Positions 27,401 through 34,811 are shown, counted from the first letter of the stretch. The stretch: 48,812 bases of DNA from Pseudomonas lactucae (GCF_016937615.1 NZ_JAFHKI010000066.1:1-48812), one strand, 5' to 3'. The notes: generated by a model from the letters alone, not told the origin. Program-made: numbers and translations.

Positions 27401-27496
27401 GGCTCGTACCTCTACAACGTCGCAATCGGCGAAGAAACCCCGGAAGACGCGGCGGCTTTCATCAAGGCCCTGCTGCACGGCGCTCCGAAAAAGTAA
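24471..27496 (+). pseudogene. Chimera: DUF3077 N-terminus fused to the C-terminal part of a large phage virion protein, frameshifted
   Basis: The first 95 or so residues (VFSAEGGVPIHESLDAATDLL) are DUF3077-like. From about residue 100 on, the sequence is a different protein: long helical charged stretches (RKEEEKIYTFMRRFEKPSTRERIGKAG is one) and near the end FYTPFSAYYNQNRD and hydrophobic segments. This resembles the C-terminal third of very large podovirus internal/ejection proteins, by impression only. The frame breaks at the G-run 26130-26133: one missing G restores continuity into the frame that ends at 27496. The order, followed by a tail spike gene, fits a prophage remnant whose other structural genes were deleted, creating the fusion. 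Confidence 0.7.
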
Positions 27497-27515
27497 GAAA
27501 GCAACCACCCAACCG

Positions 27516-27542
27516 AATCCCGCCACCGAGCGGGATTTTTTT
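27516..27542 (+). terminator. Terminator after the virion-protein fragment
   Basis: The stem AATCCCGC / GCGGGATT has a 6-nt loop and is followed by a run of T. It separates the fragment from the tail spike gene. Confidence 0.88.
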
Positions 27543-27567
27543 CGTCCAGAGAAAAGGAGTCACAACC

Positions 27568-30192
27568 GTGACAGTAAGCACGATCGACAGCGCTGCAGAG
27601 TTCGCAACTAACGGCGTCACAACGAACTTTCCGTTTTACTTCAAATTTCTTGAGAACGAAGATCTGGTTGTAACGTACGTCGACACCCTTGGTGTTTCGT
27701 CCGTTCTTACTTACGGTACCGATTACACGGTTAATGGGGCTGGCACTGAGGATGGCGGGAGTGTAGTGACCAGCGCAGCCAAGCCTGCGGGTCAGCTTAT
27801 CGTGTCTCGCGAAATGGATCCTTTGCAGGGTACGTCGCTCAGAAATCAAGGGAAATTTCTAGCTGAAACGCATGAGGATGTATTCGATAAACTGACAATG
27901 CTGATTCAGCAAGGTTTTTCTCTATTCAGTCGCGCACTGCTCAGGCCATTTGGGAAAAATTATTACGACGCCAAAGGTCGCAATATTTCCAACTTGAACG
28001 ATCCAGTTGCTGACCAGGACGCGACAACAAAACGTTGGTCTCGGGAATACATTGCATCGATTCTCAGCGCTATTCAGGGCCCGATCAACAATGCCGCGAA
28101 TATCTTTTTCAAGGGGCCTGACAACCTTGATTACGTTGTTCAGGATCTTAGTGATTACAACAGCGCTCAGAAGGGCGACGCCCTGCTCGCGGTAAAACAG
28201 CCTACGGCGAATGCGGTTAATACGACACAGCACCAATTGAATCTGGAGCGTGTTTCCATTCAGCAATACGGAGGCAAGGACGATTACAACGGAACCTCCG
28301 GAACCAATAGCTTTGACGCATTAAACAAAATAATTACGGACTTTCCTAATGGCTGCACGATCTGTATGCCGCGAACCGTTGGCGGAACGGGTAGGTATTA
28401 TTTTTCCGGTACGGCCAACTCGACCGATATGTCTAAGTACGTTCTTGATGTAGATGCGGGAGTTGACGCAACGGTAAACGGGGGTAACACACCCCTCGTA
28501 GGCCCGGGTTTGATCGTTAACCGCCAACTAAAGATAAAATTCATTGCCGCGAACTACACATATTCCCTGAGCCCCACTGCGTACGGGGTCGTTTCGGGCA
28601 AGCCTTACACCCTTAGCGCGAGTGATGGGGAATCGCCGATTGTTGAACGTTTGGTTACTGACAGTAACGTGAACATGGTTTTCAACAATGTAAATATTTC
28701 CACCGGGGCGCTCACTTCGTTTACCCCGTCAGGGACGGACGGCGAGACGGCCAGCTTAAATAACGTATCAACCAGTGGCTTTACAGTAGGATCGTTTTCT
28801 ATTCGCCCAGGTCAAGAATTTCACGCCTCTCTGGCGCTTACTGTGGGCATGACAGGAAGTGTTTGCACTTATGTTCAGACTGAAAATGGATGGGTGCTGT
28901 TCAGCCAGAGCTTGGCGGGTGGAGATATCTCGCTGCGGATATTTGTTGAGGGTTCTCCGCTTCAGTCGACTGTGTTCGCGGATCCTTTCAACGGCTCGCT
29001 GGCATACCGAATGGCGAATTCTGAGATTGGCGTAAAAGTCCATTCGCCAACATCATTTTCTGTTCTGCTGAATCACTCCGAACTGTTCCGGATGGACAAC
29101 CTTACATCTAGCGTTATTAGAGCCGGGTGGGGGGCTGGCCTTGTAAACAACGGCAGTGCGGTATATTTGACCTATCCCGTGAAGTGGACTTTGAGCAGAA
29201 CCTACGGGATGCGTCAGTTGCGGGTGGTGTTCTGTGGTGACTCTACAGTTGCAAGCTCAAATCCGTTTTCTTGGACGAATCATTTTCTACGAACTTGCGC
29301 AGGTGTGGGCGGGCTTCAGTTCAAGAATGTGTTGAACCAAGCGGTGCCCGGTCATACTTCCGCGAATCAGGCCGCTATTGTTAGTGCAACGAACTACGGC
29401 GCGCTAGGCGGATTTGATTATATGTTTCTCGATGTGGGGATTAACGATATCGGCGGTGCCGTTCCGGTGGACACGTTCATCGCCAACATCGTGACAATCT
29501 ACAACGTATGTCTGACCTACAACATCAAGCTGCTGGTAGGCTTGCCAGCGATGTTTTACAACCAGACGGAAGCTACTGCATACGGGCAAACAGGGCAAAA
29601 CAGTGCATTGGGTGAGCGTGGTGCCTCATACCGTCTTAAGCTTCAAAGGAAGATTGCCGAGCTTGGACTTATTCCAAATTTCCTGGAGTTTCTGGACATG
29701 GGGGCTGTCGTTCCAAGCATGCTGGCTAATTCTGCGCTGAACCCTGTGGTTCAAGATAACGTCCACCAGTCCAACTGGGGTGGCGAAATCAAAGGGATGG
29801 GGGCGGCGAAATCATTCCTTGGGTATCTGTTCCCAGCCCCAAAAAAGGACATCGCACTGCGGTCGATAAAGCCGGCATGGATGCCGACTGCTATCCAAGC
29901 AACCTACGGCCTAACTTTCAAACCGCTGTTCCGCATCAACGGAGATCAGCTCTCTATGACTGGAGTTATGGATTGCCCCGCAAGTGTTCCCGCCAATACT
30001 AGCCTGGTCAAACTCCCGTACACCCCTCCAGCTGACATACGGGTAACGGCAATCTGTGGTGATGCGGGAGGGGTTTACAACCTCACAGCAATTCTCCTGA
30101 TTGCATCGAACGGCATGGTAAGCGTGCTGAGCATCCCCGCCACAGCTCGGTTTATCGATTTCAGCACCGTGACATTCACCATGCTTCCATAA
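27568..30192 (+). CDS. Phage tail spike/fibre with SGNH-hydrolase (esterase) domain
   Basis: The 874-residue product starts at a GTG with GGAG upstream. Residues 1-160 (TVSTIDSAAEFATNGVTTNF, later LRNQGKFLAETHEDVFDKL) are the virion-attachment domain of podovirus-type fibres. A beta-rich middle follows. From about residue 550 it carries SGNH/GDSL blocks: block I in FCGDSTVASS (Ser near 559), GxND in DVGINDIGG (Asn near 625) and DxxH in DNVHQSN (Asp near 730). Such domains deacetylate surface polysaccharides. Base composition is lower in GC than the flanks. It is the only intact-looking phage structural gene here, and a terminator follows. Confidence 0.88.
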   Translation: MTVSTIDSAAEFATNGVTTNFPFYFKFLENEDLVVTYVDTLGVSSVLTYGTDYTVNGAGTEDGGSVVTSAAKPAGQLIVSREMDPLQGTSLRNQGKFLAETHEDVFDKLTMLIQQGFSLFSRALLRPFGKNYYDAKGRNISNLNDPVADQDATTKRWSREYIASILSAIQGPINNAANIFFKGPDNLDYVVQDLSDYNSAQKGDALLAVKQPTANAVNTTQHQLNLERVSIQQYGGKDDYNGTSGTNSFDALNKIITDFPNGCTICMPRTVGGTGRYYFSGTANSTDMSKYVLDVDAGVDATVNGGNTPLVGPGLIVNRQLKIKFIAANYTYSLSPTAYGVVSGKPYTLSASDGESPIVERLVTDSNVNMVFNNVNISTGALTSFTPSGTDGETASLNNVSTSGFTVGSFSIRPGQEFHASLALTVGMTGSVCTYVQTENGWVLFSQSLAGGDISLRIFVEGSPLQSTVFADPFNGSLAYRMANSEIGVKVHSPTSFSVLLNHSELFRMDNLTSSVIRAGWGAGLVNNGSAVYLTYPVKWTLSRTYGMRQLRVVFCGDSTVASSNPFSWTNHFLRTCAGVGGLQFKNVLNQAVPGHTSANQAAIVSATNYGALGGFDYMFLDVGINDIGGAVPVDTFIANIVTIYNVCLTYNIKLLVGLPAMFYNQTEATAYGQTGQNSALGERGASYRLKLQRKIAELGLIPNFLEFLDMGAVVPSMLANSALNPVVQDNVHQSNWGGEIKGMGAAKSFLGYLFPAPKKDIALRSIKPAWMPTAIQATYGLTFKPLFRINGDQLSMTGVMDCPASVPANTSLVKLPYTPPADIRVTAICGDAGGVYNLTAILLIASNGMVSVLSIPATARFIDFSTVTFTMLP

Positions 30193-30276
30193 CTCGCGAG
30201 TGATTGATCCAAGGTGAGTTTCGCCAAGCCTACGTCGGGGTGTGGCGCATAAGCGCTGTATCAATCAATAAAGCAA

Positions 30277-30301
30277 GAAAGCCTCCGTATGGAGGCCTTT
30301 G
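30277..30301 (+). terminator. Terminator between tail spike and the convergent gene
   Basis: AAAGCCTCC at 30278-30286 and GGAGGCCTTT at 30291-30300 form a stem with a GTAT loop (one bulged C). It lies between convergent genes and may serve both. Confidence 0.75.
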
Positions 30302-30321
30302 AACCTTTGTTTCATCTGAAA

Positions 30322-30867
30322 TTAATATGCCCCATGGTAGGCAAAGGTTGGGAATAGTGAGCGATTCCCATCCCGGTCAGCCCTGCCACTCTTCACCTTA
30401 ATTAGCTGACCATTCATGGCATAGGTAGCGATACCTATGGTCATAGACCGATCGAAGACTTCTTTGGGTATGGGAATTGAACACTCCAGAACCTTTTCGC
30501 CTTTGCAGTATTTTTCAGCAGGAAAGTCGCCGACGTTGGTGATGACTTTCTGATTTAAGTCGTTTAGTTGAATAGCAAAGGTCAGTCCATTCTCTGTGCC
30601 GGGATTGATTGTGAGCACTGCGACATTGTGCTTGTCCTCGGCACCAAATGATTCAAATTTAACCTGAGAAATTTTTGTTCCATCGATGAGCGCTGCTTTC
30701 GCATCTGCGGACGTGTTTTTTTCGATGGTGGTATTTGAGTAAAATTTGCTTGCCGCTATAGCAGCAATTGCTACGACCGGAAGAATCCAGTATTTATTCA
30801 CTTTCAATAGCCTATTAATTTGAGAGCGGGAAGGAATAGTGATGGGTGAACTGCCTTGCGATACCAA
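30322..30867 (-). CDS. Membrane-anchored hypothetical protein
   Basis: The 181-residue product has a basic N-terminus and one membrane helix (YWILPVVAIAAIAASKF, near residues 26-42). A periplasm-facing domain with two cysteines (YCKGEKVLECSIP) follows. No ATG is available at the N-terminus. The TTG at 30867 has AGGG just upstream; a GTG at the start of VNKYWIL is another choice. It faces the tail spike gene, the spot where prophages often carry surface-altering or exclusion genes, but no function is recognised. Confidence 0.62.
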   Translation of the reverse strand: MVSQGSSPITIPSRSQINRLLKVNKYWILPVVAIAAIAASKFYSNTTIEKNTSADAKAALIDGTKISQVKFESFGAEDKHNVAVLTINPGTENGLTFAIQLNDLNQKVITNVGDFPAEKYCKGEKVLECSIPIPKEVFDRSMTIGIATYAMNGQLIKVKSGRADRDGNRSLFPTFAYHGAY

Positions 30868-31043
30868 GAGACCCTAGGAGGTGGTGGCTGTGACCAATCA
30901 CGATCATGGCCGCCGCAAAAAACCGTAGTGAGGTTAGCGCGTCAAGCTGTAATTTAGCTTTCACTTTTCATACCTGAATAGTTGAGTATTGGACTGTCTC
31001 AATCCCTGACCACATCATTAATTTTGTATTAGTATATTGCATT

Positions 31044-31289
31044 CTATTTGCCGCTTACTTTCGCCGCAAAGTTTGTCCTTTGCTGGGTTGTCATGCCTTC
31101 CCTGAGCGCGCTGAGGTAGTCGGCATACCACTGCACCATCTTCTGGCGCTGGGGCAGATAGGTCGCCTTGTCGTACACGCCCTTGAGCCCAGGCTTTTTA
31201 TGGGCCAGGTGCATATCGCGCCAATCCTCATTCCAGCCAAACTCGGACAGCAGCGTTTCGCACGTATGCCGGCTGCCGCGATCTGTCAT
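31044..31289 (-). pseudogene. C-terminal stump of a second P4-type integrase
   Basis: The frame contains RHTCETLLSEFGW, DMHLAHKKPG and KATYLPQRQKMVQWYADYL. That is the last 70 or so residues of a P4-family tyrosine integrase, with the His and probable catalytic Tyr regions but not the first catalytic Arg or the arm-binding domain. The sequence before 31289 does not continue the domain. It differs from the intact integrase of this element, so it is a relic of another integration event. Confidence 0.85.
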
Positions 31290-31307
31290 TCGGCATTTGT
31301 TCTCTGT

Positions 31308-31538
31308 TTATTGACCAGCTCCGCCTGGCTGTTTTCGAGCTGCCTTCTTATCGGCAATCCACTGTTCGACCTCAACCGGGTCGAAGCGGCAGCGTGCACC
31401 CCGCGCGTCACTGCTCTTGATCGGCGCCGGGAATGTCTTGTCGCGTACGCGCAGCTTGTTCAGCCCGGAAACGCTTTTCATGCCGAGCATCTTAATGACT
31501 TCTGCATTGCCCACCAGGGCGGTACGTTGTTGTTCCAT
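31308..31538 (-). CDS. AlpA-like DNA-binding protein 1
   Basis: From the ATG at 31538 (GAGG upstream) the product has 76 residues. VGNAEVIKMLGMKSVSGLNKLRV followed by FPAPIKSS and CRFDPVEVEQWI is the AlpA/excisionase winged-HTH pattern. It is one of four such genes in a row on the minus strand, ending just next to the integrase stump. The upstream open extension lacks such character. Confidence 0.82.
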   Translation of the reverse strand: MEQQRTALVGNAEVIKMLGMKSVSGLNKLRVRDKTFPAPIKSSDARGARCRFDPVEVEQWIADKKAARKQPGGAGQ

Positions 31539-31587
31539 TGGTATGCCTCGCTGGGCTGTTGTCGAGTGGGTTGATTGAGCAGGACGG

Positions 31588-31833
31588 CTATGAGGCGTCC
31601 CTGATAGTCGGAGGTGGGGGCCGGCTGTCTGCCTTTGATTTGATCCAGGCCTCAACTTCGGCTTTCACGAAGTAGGCATGAGCCTGTCGGTGCGGGCCCT
31701 CCTTGATCGGAGTGGGGAAGGTCGAGTCCTTGTTGCGGATCCGGTGCAAGGTGGTGCGGCCGATGCCCAGCATCTGCATTATTTCTTTGGAGCCGATCAG
31801 AATTCGATTTGTGACCGGACTTTCTTTGGTCAT
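31588..31833 (-). CDS. AlpA-like DNA-binding protein 2
   Basis: The 81-residue product (ATG 31833; ATG 31842 and GTG 31845 are also possible) contains LIGSKEIMQMLGIGRTTLHRI, FPTPIKEGP and AYFVKAEVEAWIKSK. This is the same fold and motif order as its neighbour, but only distantly similar to it. It follows the excisionase-like gene at 31853 closely. Confidence 0.8.
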   Translation of the reverse strand: MTKESPVTNRILIGSKEIMQMLGIGRTTLHRIRNKDSTFPTPIKEGPHRQAHAYFVKAEVEAWIKSKADSRPPPPTIRDAS

Positions 31834-31852
31834 GGAGTTCATCACCTATTCG

Positions 31853-32116
31853 TCATAGCAACGGAGGTGGGCTTGAAGAGACTAGTTTGTTCTGACTTGT
31901 GGCCATTTCCGGAAATCCACGGACTGCGCACTTCAGAGTGATCGTGCTTTCCACCCATGCTTCATACCCGCGCACGTCGATCAACACCCTACCATCCGGA
32001 GCATGTCGCCAGACTAGGTTTTTGGTCCAAGTCCCATCAGACATCTTGGCTCTGATTGCAGCCTCGGTATAACCGCTCTCGGCCGAAAACCGCCTCACCG
32101 TTTTGTAATTGACCAT
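31853..32116 (-). CDS. Excisionase-like protein
   Basis: From the ATG at 32116 (CAGGAGT upstream) the product has 87 residues. YKTVRRFSAESGYTEAAIRAKM and LVWRHAPDGRVLIDVRGYEAW match the pattern of phage excisionases in pseudomonads. The tail after about residue 60 is not recognised. Together with the two AlpA-like genes and the HTH gene at 32131 it forms a compact minus-strand cluster. Confidence 0.78.
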   Translation of the reverse strand: MVNYKTVRRFSAESGYTEAAIRAKMSDGTWTKNLVWRHAPDGRVLIDVRGYEAWVESTITLKCAVRGFPEMATSQNKLVSSSPPPLL

Positions 32117-32130
32117 ATCGGTACTCCTGA

Positions 32131-32391
32131 TCAATGGCCGATGCTTTTCAGGGTAGGCGGCACCTGACGCTTTCTTCCAGGCCTTTTGGGCTTGGTCTGG
32201 ATATTGCCATCCCTACAATCGATTATGAACTGCATGACATCCGTTTTAAGCCAGCAAATTCTGTTGCCCATTTTGAAACTTTTAGGGAGCCAAGCAGCAT
32301 CAGTTTGAAGCCCACTTCTAATCGAAGATTCAGATCGGCCAAGCATCTTGGCCAAATCAGGTACGTAGAGAATTTCGGTTAGATCGCTCAT
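32131..32391 (-). CDS. Small HTH DNA-binding protein
   Basis: The 86-residue product starts MSDLTEILYVPDLAKMLGRSE; AGGAGGGC stands before the ATG. The motif VPDLAKMLGRSESSIRSGL is an HTH_17/AlpA-type helix-turn-helix, followed by WLPKSFKMGNRICW and a basic tail (KPKRPGRKR). It is the first of the four HTH genes in transcription order and ends 15 bp before the next one starts. Confidence 0.78.
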   Translation of the reverse strand: MSDLTEILYVPDLAKMLGRSESSIRSGLQTDAAWLPKSFKMGNRICWLKTDVMQFIIDCRDGNIQTKPKRPGRKRQVPPTLKSIGH

Positions 32392-32408
32392 ATGCCCTCC
32401 TGCAGTTC

Positions 32409-32627
32409 CTAGCTTTCAGTGTTCCGCCGTAGTCGCGCCAAGCCTTGCTTGATGTGCCCGGCGTTCTCGCTGATCGTCTCCAGCGCTCCGCGGATGTTCT
32501 CTCCTATGTTTGTGGTGTCGCTGTCTTCCGCCCACAAAGTCAGTTCCATGATGGCTGCTTCAAGGGCAAGCTGATTTTCGTAGATGCGTTCGAGCGTGTC
32601 TGGGAGGGAGTATTCGGGGGAGGGCAT
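32409..32627 (-). CDS. Small hypothetical phage-element protein
   Basis: From the ATG at 32627 (GGAG 9 bp upstream) the product has 72 residues, acidic and helical (DTLERIYENQLALEAAIMEL and SENAGHIKQGLARLRR). No known domain is recognised. It may form one transcript with the HTH genes downstream (17 bp gap). Confidence 0.62.
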   Translation of the reverse strand: MPSPEYSLPDTLERIYENQLALEAAIMELTLWAEDSDTTNIGENIRGALETISENAGHIKQGLARLRRNTES

Positions 32628-32777
32628 CGCTTGGTCTCCAGTAGCGGGAATGGAAAGCATAGCCGCGAGCAAAAAAATGGCCCGTTTATGTGCGGACCTA
32701 ATGGGAGTTCTTCAAAGGAGTATGGCGACCTTACCCACAGCCGTGTAAATGCCAGGTGAAAAGGATGTCGCAAAAGC

Positions 32778-32802
32778 AGAAAAGCCCGCACGCGGCGGGC
32801 TC
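32778..32802 (-). terminator. Probable minus-strand terminator
   Basis: AGCCCGC (32783-32789) and GCGGGCT (32795-32801) form a stem with a 5-nt loop. On the minus strand it is followed by CTTTTCTG. It insulates the HTH cluster from the divergent Gly-rich genes. Confidence 0.6.
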
Positions 32803-33108
32803 TCTGTAACACTTGGGGCGCTGATCCCTCAGCACAGCCAGTTCCCAATTTCTAGGATTACCGACTCAATGGTGGCGGTTTGGCTCGTTGAGCGAGATAG
32901 GCTGCTGTTACGAGCGTCTATCAGCTTTTGACATGCCAATAAAGATTTCTTGTTCAGCAAACAGACAGGATTTTCCATTGCAACAAAATATTTCTTAACT
33001 AGCTTGAAATACGGGACACCTAGCCCCCTGTCGCGCTAATTCTCATAGTAGCGATGCGACATTAAATTATCCGGGCCCCGTTTTGGCCCGTCTAATAGGA
33101 GAGCAACA
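32803..33108 (+). promoter_or_regulatory. Leader region of the Gly-rich genes, with hairpin
   Basis: This AT-rich 300-bp stretch holds no gene I can support. Just before the first Gly-rich gene, CGGGCC (33072-33077) and GGCCCG (33085-33090) form a hairpin around CCGTTTT, 6 bp upstream of the AGGAGAG ribosome-binding site. The promoter was not pinpointed; TTAACT and TTAAAT-type boxes occur in the AT-rich part. Confidence 0.45.
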
Positions 33109-33498
33109 ATGAAAATTGTAACCAGCGCAATTGCTATAAGCATGGCGTTCGCAGCGTGCTCATCTGTTTACGCTTCTCAAATCAAAGCCCCTATTGGCCA
33201 CGAACCCAACAGTCACGTAATCGCCGACTCACCACCGCTACTGCAACTGGCGGGAAATGGTGGATCAGGCGGTAATGGTGGAGCTGGAGGAAGTAACGGC
33301 GGTCAAGGCGGCGCGGGTGGTAACGGTGGTGCTGGCGGTAGTGATGGTAACGGCAGTGGCAACGGTAACGGCAGCGGTAATGGCAACGGTACCGGCAACG
33401 GGAATGGAAACGGCGGGGGAGTAGGAGGAAGCGGTGGTGACGGAGGGAATGGTGGTGGAGGTGGCGATGGCGGCGGTGATGGCGGCGGCGGCGATTGA
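33109..33498 (+). CDS. Secreted Gly-rich repeat protein 1
   Basis: The 129-residue product has a Sec signal peptide (MKIVTSAIAISMAFAAC... to about VYA, residue 22), a linker of about 27 residues, then about 80 residues of GGX/GN/GS repeats such as GGNGGAGG and GNGSGNGNG, ending GDGGGGD. No cysteine lies in the mature part. FAAC at residues 14-17 is a poor lipobox, so lipidation is unlikely but possible. AGGAGAG precedes the ATG. No family is recognised. GGX triplets can form polyglycine-II helices, as in snow flea antifreeze protein, but this is inference only. It is the first of three consecutive such genes. Confidence 0.8.
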   Translation: MKIVTSAIAISMAFAACSSVYASQIKAPIGHEPNSHVIADSPPLLQLAGNGGSGGNGGAGGSNGGQGGAGGNGGAGGSDGNGSGNGNGSGNGNGTGNGNGNGGGVGGSGGDGGNGGGGGDGGGDGGGGD

Positions 33499-33529
33499 AA
33501 CCTGATCTTTAACCTTCGAGGATTACCCC

Positions 33530-33901
33530 ATGAAGAAGTTGATCATCTTTCCTTTGTGCAGCGTGATCGCTGTTTTACTGACGCATTCAAATTTCGCGGC
33601 GGCTTTTGAAGGTCCAACCATTAAAATGCCTCCTTCAGTTACGGCTGTCGCTTCCAATGATACGCCCATTAATGGGCACTCAGACTCCGCCGTCAAAGGA
33701 GGACACGGCGGCAAAGGTGGAAATGGTGGTGCCGGAGGAGCCGGTGGTGCTGGAGGCAGCGGAGCTCAACCCGGCAAAGGGGGCTCTGGAGGCAAGGGTG
33801 GTGCGGCCGGCCCTGGCGGTACACCAGGCGCCGACGGCGCCCCGGGCGCTGACGGTGCACGGGTCCCCAGCGATCCGCCTGATAAAAAATCAAGCACCTG
33901 A
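33530..33901 (+). CDS. Secreted Gly-rich/collagen-like repeat protein 2
   Basis: The 123-residue product has a Sec signal (MKKLIIFPLCSVIAVLL... to NFAAA near residue 25) and a 30-residue spacer. GGX repeats (GGKGGNGGAGGAGG) follow, then collagen-like GXX triplets with Pro and Asp (GTPGADGAPGADGA). The tail is charged (SDPPDKKSST). It starts 31 bp after gene 1 behind GAGG. Its repeats differ in residue choice (Ala, Lys, Pro) from gene 1 (Asn, Ser), so the three genes are related in design rather than recent copies. Confidence 0.8.
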   Translation: MKKLIIFPLCSVIAVLLTHSNFAAAFEGPTIKMPPSVTAVASNDTPINGHSDSAVKGGHGGKGGNGGAGGAGGAGGSGAQPGKGGSGGKGGAAGPGGTPGADGAPGADGARVPSDPPDKKSST

Positions 33902-33917
33902 CTGCTTGCAGTAAATA

Positions 33918-33947
33918 GTTGGAAGAGAGGGTTGGCTCTCTTCCAAC
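33918..33947. terminator. Perfect 12-bp stem-loop between Gly-rich genes 2 and 3
   Basis: GTTGGAAGAGAG and CTCTCTTCCAAC pair perfectly around GGTTGG. Only a short T-rich stretch (TTATTTG) follows, so it may be a leaky terminator or an RNA-processing/stability element that sets the level of gene 3. Confidence 0.7.
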
Positions 33948-33974
33948 TTATTTGTGATTGAAAGAGGTGGTGTT

Positions 33975-34400
33975 ATGCGCAAACTCTTTGTTGTTTCCTC
34001 GATATTTTTTGTAGGAATGATGAGCGTAGGTTCTGCGTCGGCAAGTTGGCTGTCATCGAAACAGATCAGTTGTAACCAGAATATTTATAGTTGTGTTGAC
34101 GCAAGTCTGGACAGCGCGAGCGCAGGTGCAAATGGAGGGCCTGGCCAGAATGGTAGCCCGGGTGCCGCAGGCGGTCCTGGGCAAAATGGCGGACGTGGAG
34201 GCGACGGAGGTGCTGGAGTCAACGGCGGGCCCGGTGGAAACGGAGGCGCCGGCGGTGCTGGTGGGTCAGGTGCCTCTGGCGGAGATGGTGGAAACGGTGG
34301 AGCTGGAAGCGGCGGTTCTTCAGGTGGTAATGGCGGCGATGGCGGAGCAGGAGGCGACGGAGGAAATGGCGGGAACGGCGGTGATGGTGGTGACGGATAA
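33975..34400 (+). CDS. Secreted Gly-rich repeat protein 3
   Basis: From the ATG at 33975 (AGAGGTGG upstream) the product has 141 residues. A Sec signal (MRKLFVVSSIFFVGMMSV... SASA) is followed by a short segment with two cysteines (ISCNQNIYSC), which could form a disulfide. The rest, about 90 residues, is GGX repeat with Asn, Asp, Ala, Pro and Gln as X, ending GGDGGDG. No domain is recognised. The large share of Asp and Asn makes the mature protein hydrophilic and acidic. It is the last of the set; a broken DUF2388 gene follows on the opposite strand. Confidence 0.8.
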   Translation: MRKLFVVSSIFFVGMMSVGSASASWLSSKQISCNQNIYSCVDASLDSASAGANGGPGQNGSPGAAGGPGQNGGRGGDGGAGVNGGPGGNGGAGGAGGSGASGGDGGNGGAGSGGSSGGNGGDGGAGGDGGNGGNGGDGGDG

Positions 34401-34485
34401 AATGCCTTCATCAGGACTCGTGGCCCGATAGCTTGTCAGAACGGAAACAAAAAGCGCGGCGCCGGGTACAGCTAGGAAGTGGCTG

Positions 34486-34811
34486 TCAGAGGGAAGTTGC
34501 GATCGCCAGGGCCAGTTGCCTGTCTGACATCAGCGGCGGTGCGCTGGTCGAGCGGTAGTACCTGGAGGCCTGCTCAAACTGGTGCCGCGAATCTCTCCAT
34601 CCGAACCAATGAACGCCAGGGCGTCGGTCTTGGCCGATTTGAAAATCTTAGGCGGCTCGGTCGTGAGAGATGTAGTCGCCCCAATTAAAATGGTTGGCGC
34701 GGAGATTGTGAGAAATATCGCGGCAGCGATAGGGTTAGCGCCATCACCTGATACGGCCTGCCTGCTGACCGATGCCAGTAGGGCGATCGCCAGTGTCTTC
34801 CATGAGTCCAT
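34486..34811 (-). pseudogene. DUF2388-family small exported protein, frameshifted
   Basis: The frame from the ATG at 34811 reads MDSWKTLAIALLASV, then LIGATTSLTTEPP and ALAFIGSDGEIRGT, the DUF2388 pattern of pseudomonads (small proteins with a signal sequence). After GEIRGT the family ending (FEQASRYYRSTSAPPLMSD... ATSL, stop 34486-34488) is in another frame. A single missing base in the GG run at about 34581 (plus strand) explains it. The function of DUF2388 is unknown to me. Whether this gene is truly dead or misread is open. Confidence 0.65.

Noticed and set aside
31290..31310. A third copy of the att repeat marking an inner element
   Set aside because: I found no copy of CGATTCCTGTCTCGGGCA between 20422 and 36685; the nested-element idea rests on the integrase stump alone.
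33109..33498. Gly-rich protein 1 as a lipoprotein or microcin precursor
   Set aside because: FAAC is a poor lipobox, a Sec site at about residue 22 is better, and no double-Gly leader, immunity gene or modification enzymes are next to it.
33240..34400. Tandem short repeats resembling a CRISPR or minisatellite array
   Set aside because: The repeats have triplet periodicity and follow GGN codons; there are no constant repeats with unique spacers and no cas genes.
34085..34411. Pro-rich frame (PPSPPFPP-type) antisense to Gly-rich gene 3
   Set aside because: Gly codons GGN read as Pro-rich on the other strand. It has no signal sequence or ribosome-binding site, whereas the plus-strand frame has both.
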